Notes under the pieces: model-generated
What the model saw: the letters and a program-made list of their open reading frames with translations, nothing else
Database searches by the model: none
Told to the model about the DNA's origin: nothing
Position numbers and translations under genes: made by a program
Shown: piece by piece, positions 1 through 6,764 of the stretch
Layout: each line of letters opens with the position of its first letter
Position numbering within the stretch: the first letter of the stretch is position 1
IMG/VR virus record: IMGVR_UViG_3300028417_000020
Coordinates: 1 to 20,550 of that record
DNA length: 20,550 nt
Direction: 5' to 3' (one strand)
Origin: a virus

Positions 1-2
1 CT

Positions 3-623
3 CTGGATGCAGCCGAGCGGATCCAGCAGGCGCGGGCGGCTGGTGAGCAGCTGACATTCCTGCCGGATGAGGCTGGCGCGCCGCCGGTGGATACTGTCGA
101 GCGCAAGGCAGGTCGGCCGGTCGGGGCCAAAAACAAGGCCAGCAGCCAGATGCGTGACTGGCTGACCGCCAACGGATACCGGATGCCCGAGGATCAGCTG
201 GCGCAGATGGCAGGGCTGGCCAGTCGCGACAGCGCGATCGTGACGGCGATGCAGCAGGCCGAACAGGTGCTGACCTGGGCGTTTGCGGGCAGCACGGACA
301 AGGACGGCAAAGCCATGCTGCCAACGCCGCACCAGCGCACCGCCCTGTTCAGCCAGCTATACACACATATGCTGCGCGCGGCCGATGCGTTGCTGCCGTT
401 TGGTGCGCCCAAGGCCACACCGGATGCTGGTGGCGCGATGATCATTCCGATTGTGATGCCAGGGGCGCCACTGCCGGCAACGGATGGCAGCAATGCGCGG
501 GTGATCAATGGCGATCAGGACGCCAGATTGCGCCCGCCAAACGCGCATCTATTTAGTGAGCAAAAACAACAGGTTACAAATCCAGCTGATGAAAAGTCGG
601 ATGGCGAAAGTCGGACAGAATGA
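3..623 (+). CDS. Putative terminase small subunit, 5' partial
   Basis: The frame is open from the first bases of the window, so the start lies upstream; a GTG at 87 is internal and has no good RBS. The visible part is about 206 residues. Near its start it carries the basic stretch GRPVGAKNKAS, a GRPxGxxN-type motif common at the N-terminus of phage small terminases and DNA-binding proteins. Helical sequence follows, with an Ala/Leu-rich segment ending in LRAADALLPF, and then a low-complexity polar tail. The role would be recognising phage DNA and loading it onto the large subunit. The call rests on this motif and on the position just before the large terminase. The stop overlaps the next start (ATGA, 620-623), which suggests coupled translation. 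Another DNA-binding protein is possible. Confidence 0.6.
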   Translation: MDAAERIQQARAAGEQLTFLPDEAGAPPVDTVERKAGRPVGAKNKASSQMRDWLTANGYRMPEDQLAQMAGLASRDSAIVTAMQQAEQVLTWAFAGSTDKDGKAMLPTPHQRTALFSQLYTHMLRAADALLPFGAPKATPDAGGAMIIPIVMPGAPLPATDGSNARVINGDQDARLRPPNAHLFSEQKQQVTNPADEKSDGESRTE

Positions 624-889
624 TTAAGCCATTGAAAACACAGGTCAATAAATCGGTTAACCTACTGATTGAAAATCAGTTGCGCGGTGCCCTATGCCTG
701 GGGGAAATGACCCCCACCCCCCCTATCGTGGCCAAGGCGCGCCCGCGAAAAACAACGGGGGGGCCACCCCCCCACCCGATCTTCTACGCCGGTCATTCCG
801 ACCCCATTCAATGTTTTGAGGCCAAACACCCCCAGAAAAAAACGCGAATGTTTGAAGTTTGCGAATGGGGTCTGGGGGTGTGCTTGTGA
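620..889 (+). CDS. Small ORF of unknown function between terminase genes
   Basis: This 89-codon ORF is not recognised. Its ATG overlaps the upstream stop as ATGA (620-623), and its stop overlaps the preferred GTG start of the large terminase as GTGA (886-889), so it fills the inter-terminase gap exactly. That geometry, which matches most junctions in this operon, is the main reason to list it. Against it, the nucleotide sequence is dominated by hairpins and C or G runs. The protein is odd as a result: basic at its start, then rich in Pro, His and Lys (TPTPP, GGPPPHP), and ending in WGLGVCL. It may be a real coupling peptide or structured non-coding DNA that happens to stay open. No domain can be named. 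Confidence 0.35.
   Translation: MIKPLKTQVNKSVNLLIENQLRGALCLGEMTPTPPIVAKARPRKTTGGPPPHPIFYAGHSDPIQCFEAKHPQKKTRMFEVCEWGLGVCL
664..881. other. Cluster of inverted repeats and G/C runs between terminase genes
   Basis: Several perfect inverted repeats are packed into about 220 bases. They are ACTGATT/AATCAGT with a GAA loop (664-680), GGGGG/CCCCC (700-704 with 711-715), seven G and seven C around CCA (757-773), ACCCCATTC/GAATGGGGT (801-809 with 863-871), and ACACCCCCAGA/TCTGGGGGTGT (826-836 with 871-881). The last two share base 871, so they cannot both form completely. The heptanucleotide GCGAATG also occurs twice (844-850 and 861-867). No T-run follows any hairpin, so intrinsic termination is unlikely. 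A packaging recognition site, a translational control element for the large terminase, or a recombination scar are all possible. The function is unknown. Confidence 0.6.
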
Positions 890-2565
890 CCAGCATCAAT
901 CTGGAAAACATCAAAACCGATGCGGGGGCCGCTGGGCTGGCGGGTGCGGACGTTCAGAACATGGCGCTATTGCCGGGTCTGATCGAGGCAACCGAAGTGC
1001 CGAACGTGAATAACTGGGAGCCCCCGGGGCCCATTGCCGACGCCTTCTACTGGAGCGACGCCGACATCATCGGTATACGCGGTCCTGTTGGCTCTGGCAA
1101 GACCACAGCACACCTTAGGTCGCGGGTGCGGCGCGCCGTGATGATGCCGATGTCGATGATTGACGGGATCCGGCGCTACAAGGTGGTGATTGCGCGGGAA
1201 ACATATCGCCAGCTGTGGCAGACCACGATCCCCAGCTGGTGGGAAGTGATGCCAAAATCGCTGGGGAAGTGGGCCGGTGGTCGTGGCGACCCTGTGACCC
1301 ACAGTCTGACATTCGAGGATCAATTCGGACCTGTCGAGTTTGTTGCCGAATTTCTGGCGTTTGGATCCAGTGCAACCGAGATCGAGGCGAATATTCGCGG
1401 GGTGCAAACCACCGATCTGGCGCTGGAAGAAGCTGATACCATCCCTGTGGCTGTGCTGACCAAGGGTATTGGCCGGGTTGATCGCTACCCTGTGCCAACC
1501 CATTTTGCCGGATTGCCGGACGAGATGAAATCCTATGGCCAGATTTCATGCAGCTACAACGCGCCGGACGAGGACAATTGGGTCGTGCGTGTGATCGAGG
1601 GTGCAAATCAGGATGCGGAAAGCGCCGAGATCCGCAAAAGCATGGTAGATGAAGGCATCCAGATCAAGTTTTTCCGCCAGCCCGGCTTTAACGAGCCTAA
1701 TTGCGAGAACCTGCAACACCTGTCACCCAAATACTACCCGCGCCAGATCGCAACCATGACGGCCGAGGGGCGCGGCAATGATGTGGACCGGCTGGTATAC
1801 AACCAGATCGGCTTTGTGCGCATTGGTGATCCTGTGTTCAATAAAATCTACAAGCCTAATATCCACAAGGCCCGCCAGCCGCTGGAACCTGTGCGCGGTG
1901 TGCCGCTGATTATCGGGCTGGATCAGGGGTATTTCGGTGCCGCCGTGATCGGGCAGTTTTTCGCGCCGTTTGAATGGCGCATCTATGCCGAAATGCTGTT
2001 CAAGGAAGGATCCTTTGCGCCGGAATTCGGCCAAGCCCTGCGCGATTTGCTGGATGAGCGTTTTGCAGGGATGCCTGTTGGCGAGGTGTGGTGCGATATG
2101 GCGGGCAACAGCAAGGAAAGCCAGGAGGATGTCACATGGATGAGCCAGGTTGCAGCGGCATCAAATCTGGAGATCGAGCCACAGCAGCTGGGCGGCAACC
2201 GGATCGAGCCGCGGCTGGCAGTGTGGCGTGCGGCGATGCAATGGGAGGTGTTGGGCCAGACCGGCCTGCTGATTGATCCCAGCTGCAAATACCTGCTGCG
2301 TGGCCTTGAAAACGATTACGTCTGGGACAAAACGGCCGACAAAGACACCAACCGAGGCCGCAAGCCGCGCAAAAAAGGCGTGCGCGCGGCGGATGTGATT
2401 GATGCCGGTGGTTACATGATGCTGTCAAAATCACTGCCGGACGGCCGGCCATTAACGGCCGAGCTGATCGGCCACAATGGCGGCCCCGCGCTGGATGATT
2501 TTGTGATGCAGGATCATGGCGAGGCTGTTGAGGAATACGATTTTAATCCGATGGAGGGGTGGTGA
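886..2565 (+). CDS. Terminase large subunit
   Basis: This is the ATP-driven packaging motor and headful or site-specific nuclease. With the GTG start at 886 it has 559 residues, a normal length. The N-terminal ATPase has a Walker A motif GPVGSGKTT (about residues 66-74) and a Walker B region TTDLALEEAD (about 175-184) with its catalytic glutamate. The C-terminal RNase H-like nuclease shows acidic motifs GLDQG (D about 346), WCDMAG (D about 404) and ADVIDAGG (D about 503 and 506). The start is uncertain. An upstream TTG (859) and ATG (865) are in frame, but GTG 886 sits in a GTGA overlap with the preceding stop, as at other junctions here, behind a G-rich stretch that could act as a weak RBS. 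The stop overlaps the next start (TGATG). Packaging would proceed through the portal encoded downstream. Confidence 0.95.
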   Translation: MTSINLENIKTDAGAAGLAGADVQNMALLPGLIEATEVPNVNNWEPPGPIADAFYWSDADIIGIRGPVGSGKTTAHLRSRVRRAVMMPMSMIDGIRRYKVVIARETYRQLWQTTIPSWWEVMPKSLGKWAGGRGDPVTHSLTFEDQFGPVEFVAEFLAFGSSATEIEANIRGVQTTDLALEEADTIPVAVLTKGIGRVDRYPVPTHFAGLPDEMKSYGQISCSYNAPDEDNWVVRVIEGANQDAESAEIRKSMVDEGIQIKFFRQPGFNEPNCENLQHLSPKYYPRQIATMTAEGRGNDVDRLVYNQIGFVRIGDPVFNKIYKPNIHKARQPLEPVRGVPLIIGLDQGYFGAAVIGQFFAPFEWRIYAEMLFKEGSFAPEFGQALRDLLDERFAGMPVGEVWCDMAGNSKESQEDVTWMSQVAAASNLEIEPQQLGGNRIEPRLAVWRAAMQWEVLGQTGLLIDPSCKYLLRGLENDYVWDKTADKDTNRGRKPRKKGVRAADVIDAGGYMMLSKSLPDGRPLTAELIGHNGGPALDDFVMQDHGEAVEEYDFNPMEGW

Positions 2566-2798
2566 TGGGAATTTTCAATAAAATGGCGGAAGAGCTCCGC
2601 AAAAATTATTTAGAGGGTATCCAGGACTGCGATCAGGTTTTCAGAATGAACCCAATATCCTATGACCAGCTTAGATTAGATGCGGCATTTGAAAATGTGT
2701 TGGCCTTTGATTGCGCAGGGTATGGATTGAATTTTTTTGGAGTGTCTATTGAGGTTTCAAGTCAAATAGATGGTTGGTGTCTTGAGGTGCTGCGATGA
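2565..2798 (+). CDS. AT-rich hypothetical protein
   Basis: A 77-residue protein of unknown function. The ATG at 2565 is preferred over two in-frame GTG codons just upstream because GGAGGGG (2553-2559) ends five bases before it and the ATG overlaps the terminase stop. The sequence starts with a short amphipathic helix (MGIFNKMAEELRKNY) and then a mixed stretch with four aromatic residues and two cysteines, including FDCAGYGLNFFGV. No membrane segment or known motif is evident. Bases 2581-2760 are about 41% GC by direct count, clearly below the neighbouring genes, which hints at later acquisition as a small accessory gene. Its stop overlaps the next start (ATGA, 2795-2798), so it is translated in step with the structural operon. 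Confidence 0.7.
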   Translation: MGIFNKMAEELRKNYLEGIQDCDQVFRMNPISYDQLRLDAAFENVLAFDCAGYGLNFFGVSIEVSSQIDGWCLEVLR

Positions 2799-3310
2799 CA
2801 TCCACCCTCACCTTTGAAGGCTGGTCTGACCCGATGGTTCTATACCTGTGCCAGCACATGCGGGCGGGCGATATGGCGGAAATTTTCTGTCAGCGCCCCG
2901 AGGTGGATGCTTATGCGCTGTATCGTGACATGGCCAACCTTGGCCCGTTGCACCTGTGGTTTGAGGTTGCGCGGCCCAGCGATAGCCACATTCCGGTGGC
3001 TCTGTTCGGTATGGTGCAGACTGGCCCTGGCATCGGTGTAGCGCATATGTTCGGCACCGATGAATTAACGCTGGATCATGCCCGCCAGATTGCCGATCGG
3101 GTGCGCAATGTGGCCACGCCAATTATGATTGATCGCGGGATCCACCGCGTCGAGGCATTGAGCCTTGAAAATTACCACTGGGCGCACAGGTTTCTTCGCC
3201 GTGCCGGTGCCCGAGTGGAGGGCCCGCGGGCTGCCCTGGGGAAAAATGGCGAAAATTTCACCTGCTTTGTTTGGCTCAAAAAGGAGATCACAAATGTGTT
3301 CGATGCCTAA
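2795..3310 (+). CDS. GNAT-like internal virion protein, T7 gp13-like
   Basis: 171 residues. The C-terminal half has the pattern of a GNAT acyltransferase fold: HRVEALSLENYHWAHRFLRRAGARVEG (residues about 119-145) resembles the helix and strand in which GNAT proteins place their N..A..ly...GF signature. In T7-like phages a GNAT-fold protein (gp13, DUF2833) lies among the structural genes and is needed for particle morphogenesis. The segment VWVGNTSHIRFLKTIGAV of T7 gp13 lines up by eye with the region here. The position between terminase and portal supports a virion role, although acetylation of a host or phage protein cannot be excluded. The start overlaps the preceding stop as ATGA. The last 17 bases overlap the following small gene. 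Confidence 0.65.
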   Translation: MTSTLTFEGWSDPMVLYLCQHMRAGDMAEIFCQRPEVDAYALYRDMANLGPLHLWFEVARPSDSHIPVALFGMVQTGPGIGVAHMFGTDELTLDHARQIADRVRNVATPIMIDRGIHRVEALSLENYHWAHRFLRRAGARVEGPRAALGKNGENFTCFVWLKKEITNVFDA

Positions 3311-3455
3311 AATGGAAACCCCGACAGTCCAGCGGATTGCAGCCCCGCAAGATGATGCTGCCCAGCGAGAGGGCGAGTTGGAGCGATCCTTGCGCCGTCG
3401 CCGTGGCGGTGTTTCTGCCGATATTCTGACCAGCCCACTGGGAATTACCCAATGA
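3294..3455 (+). CDS. Small conserved podovirus structural-region protein
   Basis: 53 residues, beginning MCSMPKM and ending in a basic ERSLRRRRGG run and SADILTSPLG. Small proteins of this layout (Met-Cys start, Pro-rich N-terminus, Arg cluster, then a Ser/Thr-rich ILT.PLG end) are common just before the portal gene in podoviruses of this type, but their function is not established. The start is chosen because AAGGAG (3281-3286) stands seven bases before ATG 3294; a longer upstream reading in the same frame only shadows the preceding gene. It overlaps the previous gene by 17 bases and the portal start by four (ATGA, 3452-3455). It could be a virion component or a portal-associated factor. No enzymatic motif is seen. 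Confidence 0.7.
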   Translation: MCSMPKMETPTVQRIAAPQDDAAQREGELERSLRRRRGGVSADILTSPLGITQ

Positions 3456-5110
3456 TTGGCGGCAAGGACACATCGGTCGCAAAACATGTGATCGACCGGT
3501 TCGAGGAGCTGAAGCAGCTTCGCAACCGAAAAACCGATGAATTGAATATGATCAGCCGATTGTTCCGGCCCCAACGCAACGGGTTCAATGGCGCAAAAGG
3601 CAGTGACTGGAACCTGCACCAATTGTATAATTCCACCACGTTGCAGGCTGCGACAAATTTTACGGCTAGCCTGTATACGACCCTGTGCAGCCCGGGCAAC
3701 AAATGGATGCAGGCGACCACGCCTGACGCCGATCTGGCGGAATGGCGCGATGCCAAAATCTGGTTTGATATTGTCAGCCGCCGGATGTTGGCCAGCTTTA
3801 CGCCGTCAATGTCCAGTTTCTACAATGCCGCCGTCAGCTGGACCGCTGACACGTCTATCCTTGGCACGGGTGCGATGGTCAGTGATATCGGTATGGGGCG
3901 AAAGAAATTTACCGATCGCTGCCTTGATCCATCGACCTATGTGTTTGATGTGGATGCCGATGGTATGCCAAATGAGCTGATTGTCGAGCGAATGCTGACA
4001 CCTGTGCAGGCGGCGCGTTTCTATGGCGCCGATGCCTTGCCGGAAAAAATCCGCGACAAGGCAGCCAGCGGAAAGGTTGATGAAAAACACGCCTATTTGC
4101 AAGCCTATCAGCTGAATGACGAATTCAACCCGAATATGATTGGCGCGCGGGGTATGGAATTTCTATCCACCCATGTTTGTGTTGAAGGCAAGTGCGTGGT
4201 CAAGCAGGGCGGGGTTCACGAGCAAAATTTTTCCATTCCGCGTTATGATGGCGAGGACGAATGGGGCACCGGCATGGGGTATCTGAACCTTGCTAGCGCC
4301 GTGAAGCTGCAATTGCAGGAGCGCGACAATAGTCAGGCGTCGGCGCTGGCGGCGCGCCCACCGATCGGCACAACCGGAACCAGCAGCGCGCGGCGGATGG
4401 CCAAAATGGCCCCCGGAAAACATATGCACGGTGCGATTTCATTTAATGGCCAGCAGCTGTTAAAGCCGATTTTCACATTTAACGGCCTGCCGATCACGGT
4501 GGATATGGCGCGCATGTCGAAAGAAGAAGTCGAGCAGGGTTGGCATGCGCAGCTGTTGACGTTGGTTGGCCGCACAGGTTTGGGCAACCTTGAGGTTATG
4601 GAGCGCATGGAAGAACGCCTGCGCCTGCAAGCGCCGTATCTTGGCCGGATGCAAACCGAAGGTCTGGCCCCGATCCTTGAGCGGCGCTTTGCCATGCTGT
4701 ATCGCGCCGGCCAGTTGCCGCCACCGCCAAAAGAGCTGAAAAACCAGCCGCTGGAGATGAAATTCACATCCGTGGCGGCAATGGCGCAAAAGGCACAGGA
4801 AGGCGTGGCGGTTGCCCGTATTCTGGAAGACACCGCCAAACTGGCCGGATCACAGCCTGACCCGAAGGCCGCGGCCGAGGTCTGGGATAATGTCGATACC
4901 GACTATGCCCAGCAGGTGCTGCGCGAGGCGCGCGGCGCGGATCCGCGCTTGCATCGCTCGAAAGAGGATGTTGCCAAGCGTCGCGAAGCCCGCGATCAGG
5001 CCGAACAAGGCCAGCAGGCAATGGCGGCGGCAGAAAGCGGTGGCGGCATCATGAAAGACCTGATGGCGGCGCAGGGTGGCGCTGGCGGTGGTGCGGGGCC
5101 AATCCAGTGA
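3452..5110 (+). CDS. Portal (head-tail connector) protein
   Basis: 552 residues, the normal size for the podovirus head-to-tail connecting protein family (PF12236). The portal forms the dodecameric ring at one capsid vertex through which DNA is packed and ejected, and on which adaptor and nozzle assemble. Typical features are the N-terminal helix (VAKHVIDRFEELKQLRNRK), the early TTLQAATNFTASLYTTLCSPGNKW segment describing the clip and wing region, the ILGTGAMVSDIG motif (about residues 135-146), and a C-terminal helical region ending in an Ala/Gly/Gln-rich low-complexity tail. It begins inside the stop of the small gene before it (ATGA). The next gene starts at a GTG that overlaps its own stop, so coupling continues. 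Confidence 0.93.
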   Translation: MIGGKDTSVAKHVIDRFEELKQLRNRKTDELNMISRLFRPQRNGFNGAKGSDWNLHQLYNSTTLQAATNFTASLYTTLCSPGNKWMQATTPDADLAEWRDAKIWFDIVSRRMLASFTPSMSSFYNAAVSWTADTSILGTGAMVSDIGMGRKKFTDRCLDPSTYVFDVDADGMPNELIVERMLTPVQAARFYGADALPEKIRDKAASGKVDEKHAYLQAYQLNDEFNPNMIGARGMEFLSTHVCVEGKCVVKQGGVHEQNFSIPRYDGEDEWGTGMGYLNLASAVKLQLQERDNSQASALAARPPIGTTGTSSARRMAKMAPGKHMHGAISFNGQQLLKPIFTFNGLPITVDMARMSKEEVEQGWHAQLLTLVGRTGLGNLEVMERMEERLRLQAPYLGRMQTEGLAPILERRFAMLYRAGQLPPPPKELKNQPLEMKFTSVAAMAQKAQEGVAVARILEDTAKLAGSQPDPKAAAEVWDNVDTDYAQQVLREARGADPRLHRSKEDVAKRREARDQAEQGQQAMAAAESGGGIMKDLMAAQGGAGGGAGPIQ

Positions 5111-5442
5111 GGCGTTTTCGGCTGGCCGCCCTGAATGCCTATCGCGAAATGTTCGGAATGGTGCGCACGGATCATTTGTGCGAGGGCTGGCGCAAGCTGG
5201 CACAGGAACCCGAGGTGATCAGTGATCTGGTCACTTTGGGCCACCTGTTCGAGCCTGACATCGATCCGGACACCGGCGAATTATACCCAGATAGCGAGCT
5301 GCGCGTGCGCGCCGCCCGCAAGGCGATGTCCCTGCAATTGCTGGCCCGCGCCGAAATTACCCATGAAGACCTAAACCTGATCAGACAAAAGGATGATGAT
5401 TATGACTATTTTGCAGATGATGACGGCGAAAACGCTGGCTGA
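5107..5442 (+). CDS. Bbp19-like phage protein
   Basis: 111 residues with a GTG start that overlaps the portal stop (GTGA, 5107-5110). It resembles the Bbp19 family first seen in Bordetella phage BPP-1: a short helical protein beginning with a YREMF-like motif (here LNAYREMFGM), followed by FEPDIDPDTGELYPDSELRVRAARKAM, and ending in an acidic tail (KDDDYDYFADDD). In BPP-1-type phages it lies between portal and scaffold genes, as it does here. Its molecular job is not known; a role in capsid assembly or portal incorporation is inferred from position only. The end overlaps the scaffold start by about 40 bases in another frame. Confidence 0.7.
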   Translation: MRRFRLAALNAYREMFGMVRTDHLCEGWRKLAQEPEVISDLVTLGHLFEPDIDPDTGELYPDSELRVRAARKAMSLQLLARAEITHEDLNLIRQKDDDYDYFADDDGENAG

Positions 5443-6445
5443 AAATCTGGGCATTTGTTTTGCCGCAGATGACGGCGCTGGCGCTGGGGCCCCGCCCGCG
5501 GGTGACGAGCCGCCAAAAGGTGAAGAACCACCAAAGGGCGAAACCCCACCCGCGGGTGACGAGCCGCCAAAAGGCAACGAGCCACCAAAGGGCGAGGAGC
5601 CGCCAAAGGACGACAAGCCGTGGTATGAAGCCCGCGAATGGACCGACCCCGCGTTGCAAGAGCAGCTGATCAAGGCTGGATACCACAAGGGAACCCCAGA
5701 GGAAGCGCTGGAAAATGTGCTGAAAAACGAAGCATCCCTGACCCGGCGTCTGGGTAAGCCTGCTGATCAGTTTATGGACAAGCCAGCCGATGATCAGGCC
5801 CTGAAAGATTACTTCAAGGCCAATGCGGACACGTTCAAGGTTCCGGAACGCGCGGATGGTTACGAAATTACAATGCCGGACGATATGCCGGAGAACCTGC
5901 CGATCGATGAAAACTTTCTGGGCGCGTTCAAGAATTTTGCACATGAAAAATCGTATCCGCCGGAAGTCGTGCAGGGCGCGGTTAATTTTTATGCCGAGGC
6001 TATGAAGGCTCAATTTGTCGAGGCTGAAACCACCATCGCCAATCTGGAAGAAAAGCTGAACACGGATTTGCAGAGCGAATGGGGGGCTGATTGGAAGTCA
6101 AACAAGGAACTTGCGACCCGCACATTCCAGACACTGGCCGCCAAGATGAAACTTGATCCGGATCAAACAAAACTGATCGCCAGCAAGTTGAACGATGATA
6201 TGGGCGATGCTGCATTGCTGAAGTTTTTCAATGGTATCGGTAAGTTGACTGGCGAAGACGGACTTGTCGTGCCTAGGGACAGTAATGCGCCGGCCCTTGA
6301 TCTGGCCAATGCCCAGCAGCGCAAGGCTGCAATAATGGAGGCCCACACGGGCGAAATGGCGCAGGCGCGCGGGAACACCCAGAAGATCAAAACATTGCAG
6401 GAAGAATTGCGCGGTCTAAATACGATCATCGCGCAACACGGCTAA
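5402..6445 (+). CDS. Capsid scaffolding protein
   Basis: About 347 residues. It would guide assembly of the capsid shell and then leave or be degraded. Features fit a scaffold: an acidic, proline-rich disordered N-terminal region (roughly residues 21-73, repeats of DEPPKGEE type), a central charged segment, and a helical C-terminal half with heptad-like stretches (FVEAETTIANLEEKL; KIKTLQEELRGLNTII) that suggest a coiled coil. Its place between Bbp19-like and capsid genes is the usual place for scaffolds in this group. Several in-frame ATGs are possible (5393, 5396, 5402, 5417). The one at 5402 is preferred because AAAAGG (5387-5392) lies nine bases upstream. The stop (6445) is followed by the 319-base gap before the capsid gene. 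Confidence 0.85.
   Translation: MTILQMMTAKTLAENLGICFAADDGAGAGAPPAGDEPPKGEEPPKGETPPAGDEPPKGNEPPKGEEPPKDDKPWYEAREWTDPALQEQLIKAGYHKGTPEEALENVLKNEASLTRRLGKPADQFMDKPADDQALKDYFKANADTFKVPERADGYEITMPDDMPENLPIDENFLGAFKNFAHEKSYPPEVVQGAVNFYAEAMKAQFVEAETTIANLEEKLNTDLQSEWGADWKSNKELATRTFQTLAAKMKLDPDQTKLIASKLNDDMGDAALLKFFNGIGKLTGEDGLVVPRDSNAPALDLANAQQRKAAIMEAHTGEMAQARGNTQKIKTLQEELRGLNTIIAQHG
5495..5602 (+). repeat. 54-base in-frame tandem repeat in the scaffold gene
   Basis: Two adjacent 54-base units (5495-5548 and 5549-5602) begin with an identical 26-base block and then diverge slightly. Each encodes an 18-residue block of the form PAGDEPPKG.EPPKGE.P, and part of a third unit follows. The result is an acidic, proline-rich spacer. 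Because the length is a multiple of three, copy number can change by slippage without breaking the frame. Confidence 0.9.
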
Positions 6446-6452
6446 AAAAGTT

Positions 6453-6484
6453 GCGCCAGCGGCCCCGGGGAGGATCGCTGGCGC
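6453..6484 (+). terminator. GC-rich hairpin after the scaffold gene, possible terminator
   Basis: GCGCCAGCG (6453-6461) pairs perfectly with CGCTGGCGC (6476-6484), enclosing a loop that itself contains CCCCGGGG. It starts eight bases after the scaffold stop codon. No T-run follows (the next bases are TGGGGATTATGG), so it is not a classic intrinsic terminator. It could stabilise the upstream mRNA end, pause polymerase, or work with Rho. Confidence 0.45.
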
Positions 6485-6552
6485 TGGGGATTATGGCATC
6501 TTACACCTCAATCCGTTGTGCGGCTCCAATCGCACGGCACAGCATATAGCAC

Positions 6553-6580
6553 TTGACAAGTTGTTTCGCAACTGTATGAA
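6553..6580 (+). promoter_or_regulatory. Sigma70-like promoter for the capsid genes
   Basis: A perfect -35 box TTGACA (6553-6558) is followed after 16 bases by TATGAA (6575-6580), a fair -10 box. It is the best host-type promoter seen in the window and stands in the one long gap of the operon, about 185 bases before the capsid start. It would boost transcription of the most heavily used products above read-through from upstream genes. This is a sequence-based prediction only. Confidence 0.55.
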
Positions 6581-6603
6581 ATCGAATCAGTTGCAAAACG
6601 ACT
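6559..6603. promoter_or_regulatory. Inverted repeat overlapping the capsid promoter, possible operator
   Basis: The 16 bases at 6559-6574, between the -35 and -10 boxes, match the reverse complement of 6588-6603 at 13 of 16 positions, so the two arms flank the -10 box. The left arm is also a small palindrome (AGTTG/CAACT). A dimeric repressor or activator could bind here, or the transcript could fold. No candidate regulator gene lies in the window. Confidence 0.4.
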
Positions 6604-6720
6604 ATCACGATCAGCGGGGTGTCTTGTGAGCATCACAGGGTCCGCTACCGCAGGGTAAGTCCTGTCGCCACACGCGAGCGTATCGCCAGATCGGGTCCGG
6701 CTTTTGCCGGGGTGTCCTTC

Positions 6721-6758
6721 GAACAAGCAATCAACATCAACTTGTTCAGAAAAAGGAG
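6721..6758 (+). promoter_or_regulatory. Hairpin and strong RBS before the capsid gene
   Basis: GAACAAG (6721-6727) pairs with CTTGTTC (6741-6747) across a 13-base A-rich loop. It ends just before the RBS AAGGAG (6753-6758), which is six bases from the capsid ATG. The 12-mer CAGAAAAAGGAG (6747-6758) is repeated exactly before the decoration gene (7748-7759). A 5' stem next to an unpaired A-rich RBS commonly stabilises highly translated phage mRNAs. Confidence 0.6.
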
Positions 6759-6764
6759 CCCGAC

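Larger units (their letters stand above)
6446..6764 (+). other. Non-coding leader region upstream of the capsid gene
   Basis: This 319-base gap contains no convincing gene on either strand. In order it holds a GC-rich hairpin just after the scaffold stop (6453-6484), a small stem GTGCG/CGCAC (6518-6535), a sigma70-like promoter (6553-6580) overlapped by a larger inverted repeat (6559-6603), hairpins at 6623-6639, 6651-6664 and 6697-6710, and a stem GAACAAG/CTTGTTC (6721-6747) directly before the capsid RBS. The 9-mer CGGGGTGTC occurs twice (6615-6623 and 6708-6716), as does GGGTCCG (6638-6644 and 6693-6699). It looks like an untranslated leader about 180 bases long. No tRNA could be fitted to it. 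Confidence 0.7.

Noticed and set aside
859-885. TTG or ATG start nine or seven codons upstream for the large terminase
   Set aside because: No RBS at useful spacing; GTG 886 sits in a GTGA overlap like other junctions here. The choice is not certain.
3165-3293. N-terminal extension of the small protein before the portal
   Set aside because: The extension is the second-frame reading of the gp13-like gene; AAGGAG points to ATG 3294.
5371-5688. Minus-strand ORF with Gly/Ser/Phe repeats
   Set aside because: It is the reverse reading of the proline-rich repeat in the scaffold gene; it has no RBS and the opposite strand is clearly coding.
6446-6764. tRNA or small gene in the capsid leader
   Set aside because: No cloverleaf or T-loop consensus could be placed, and the minus-strand ORFs there (6508-6726 and 6645-6893) have no RBS and low-quality sequence.
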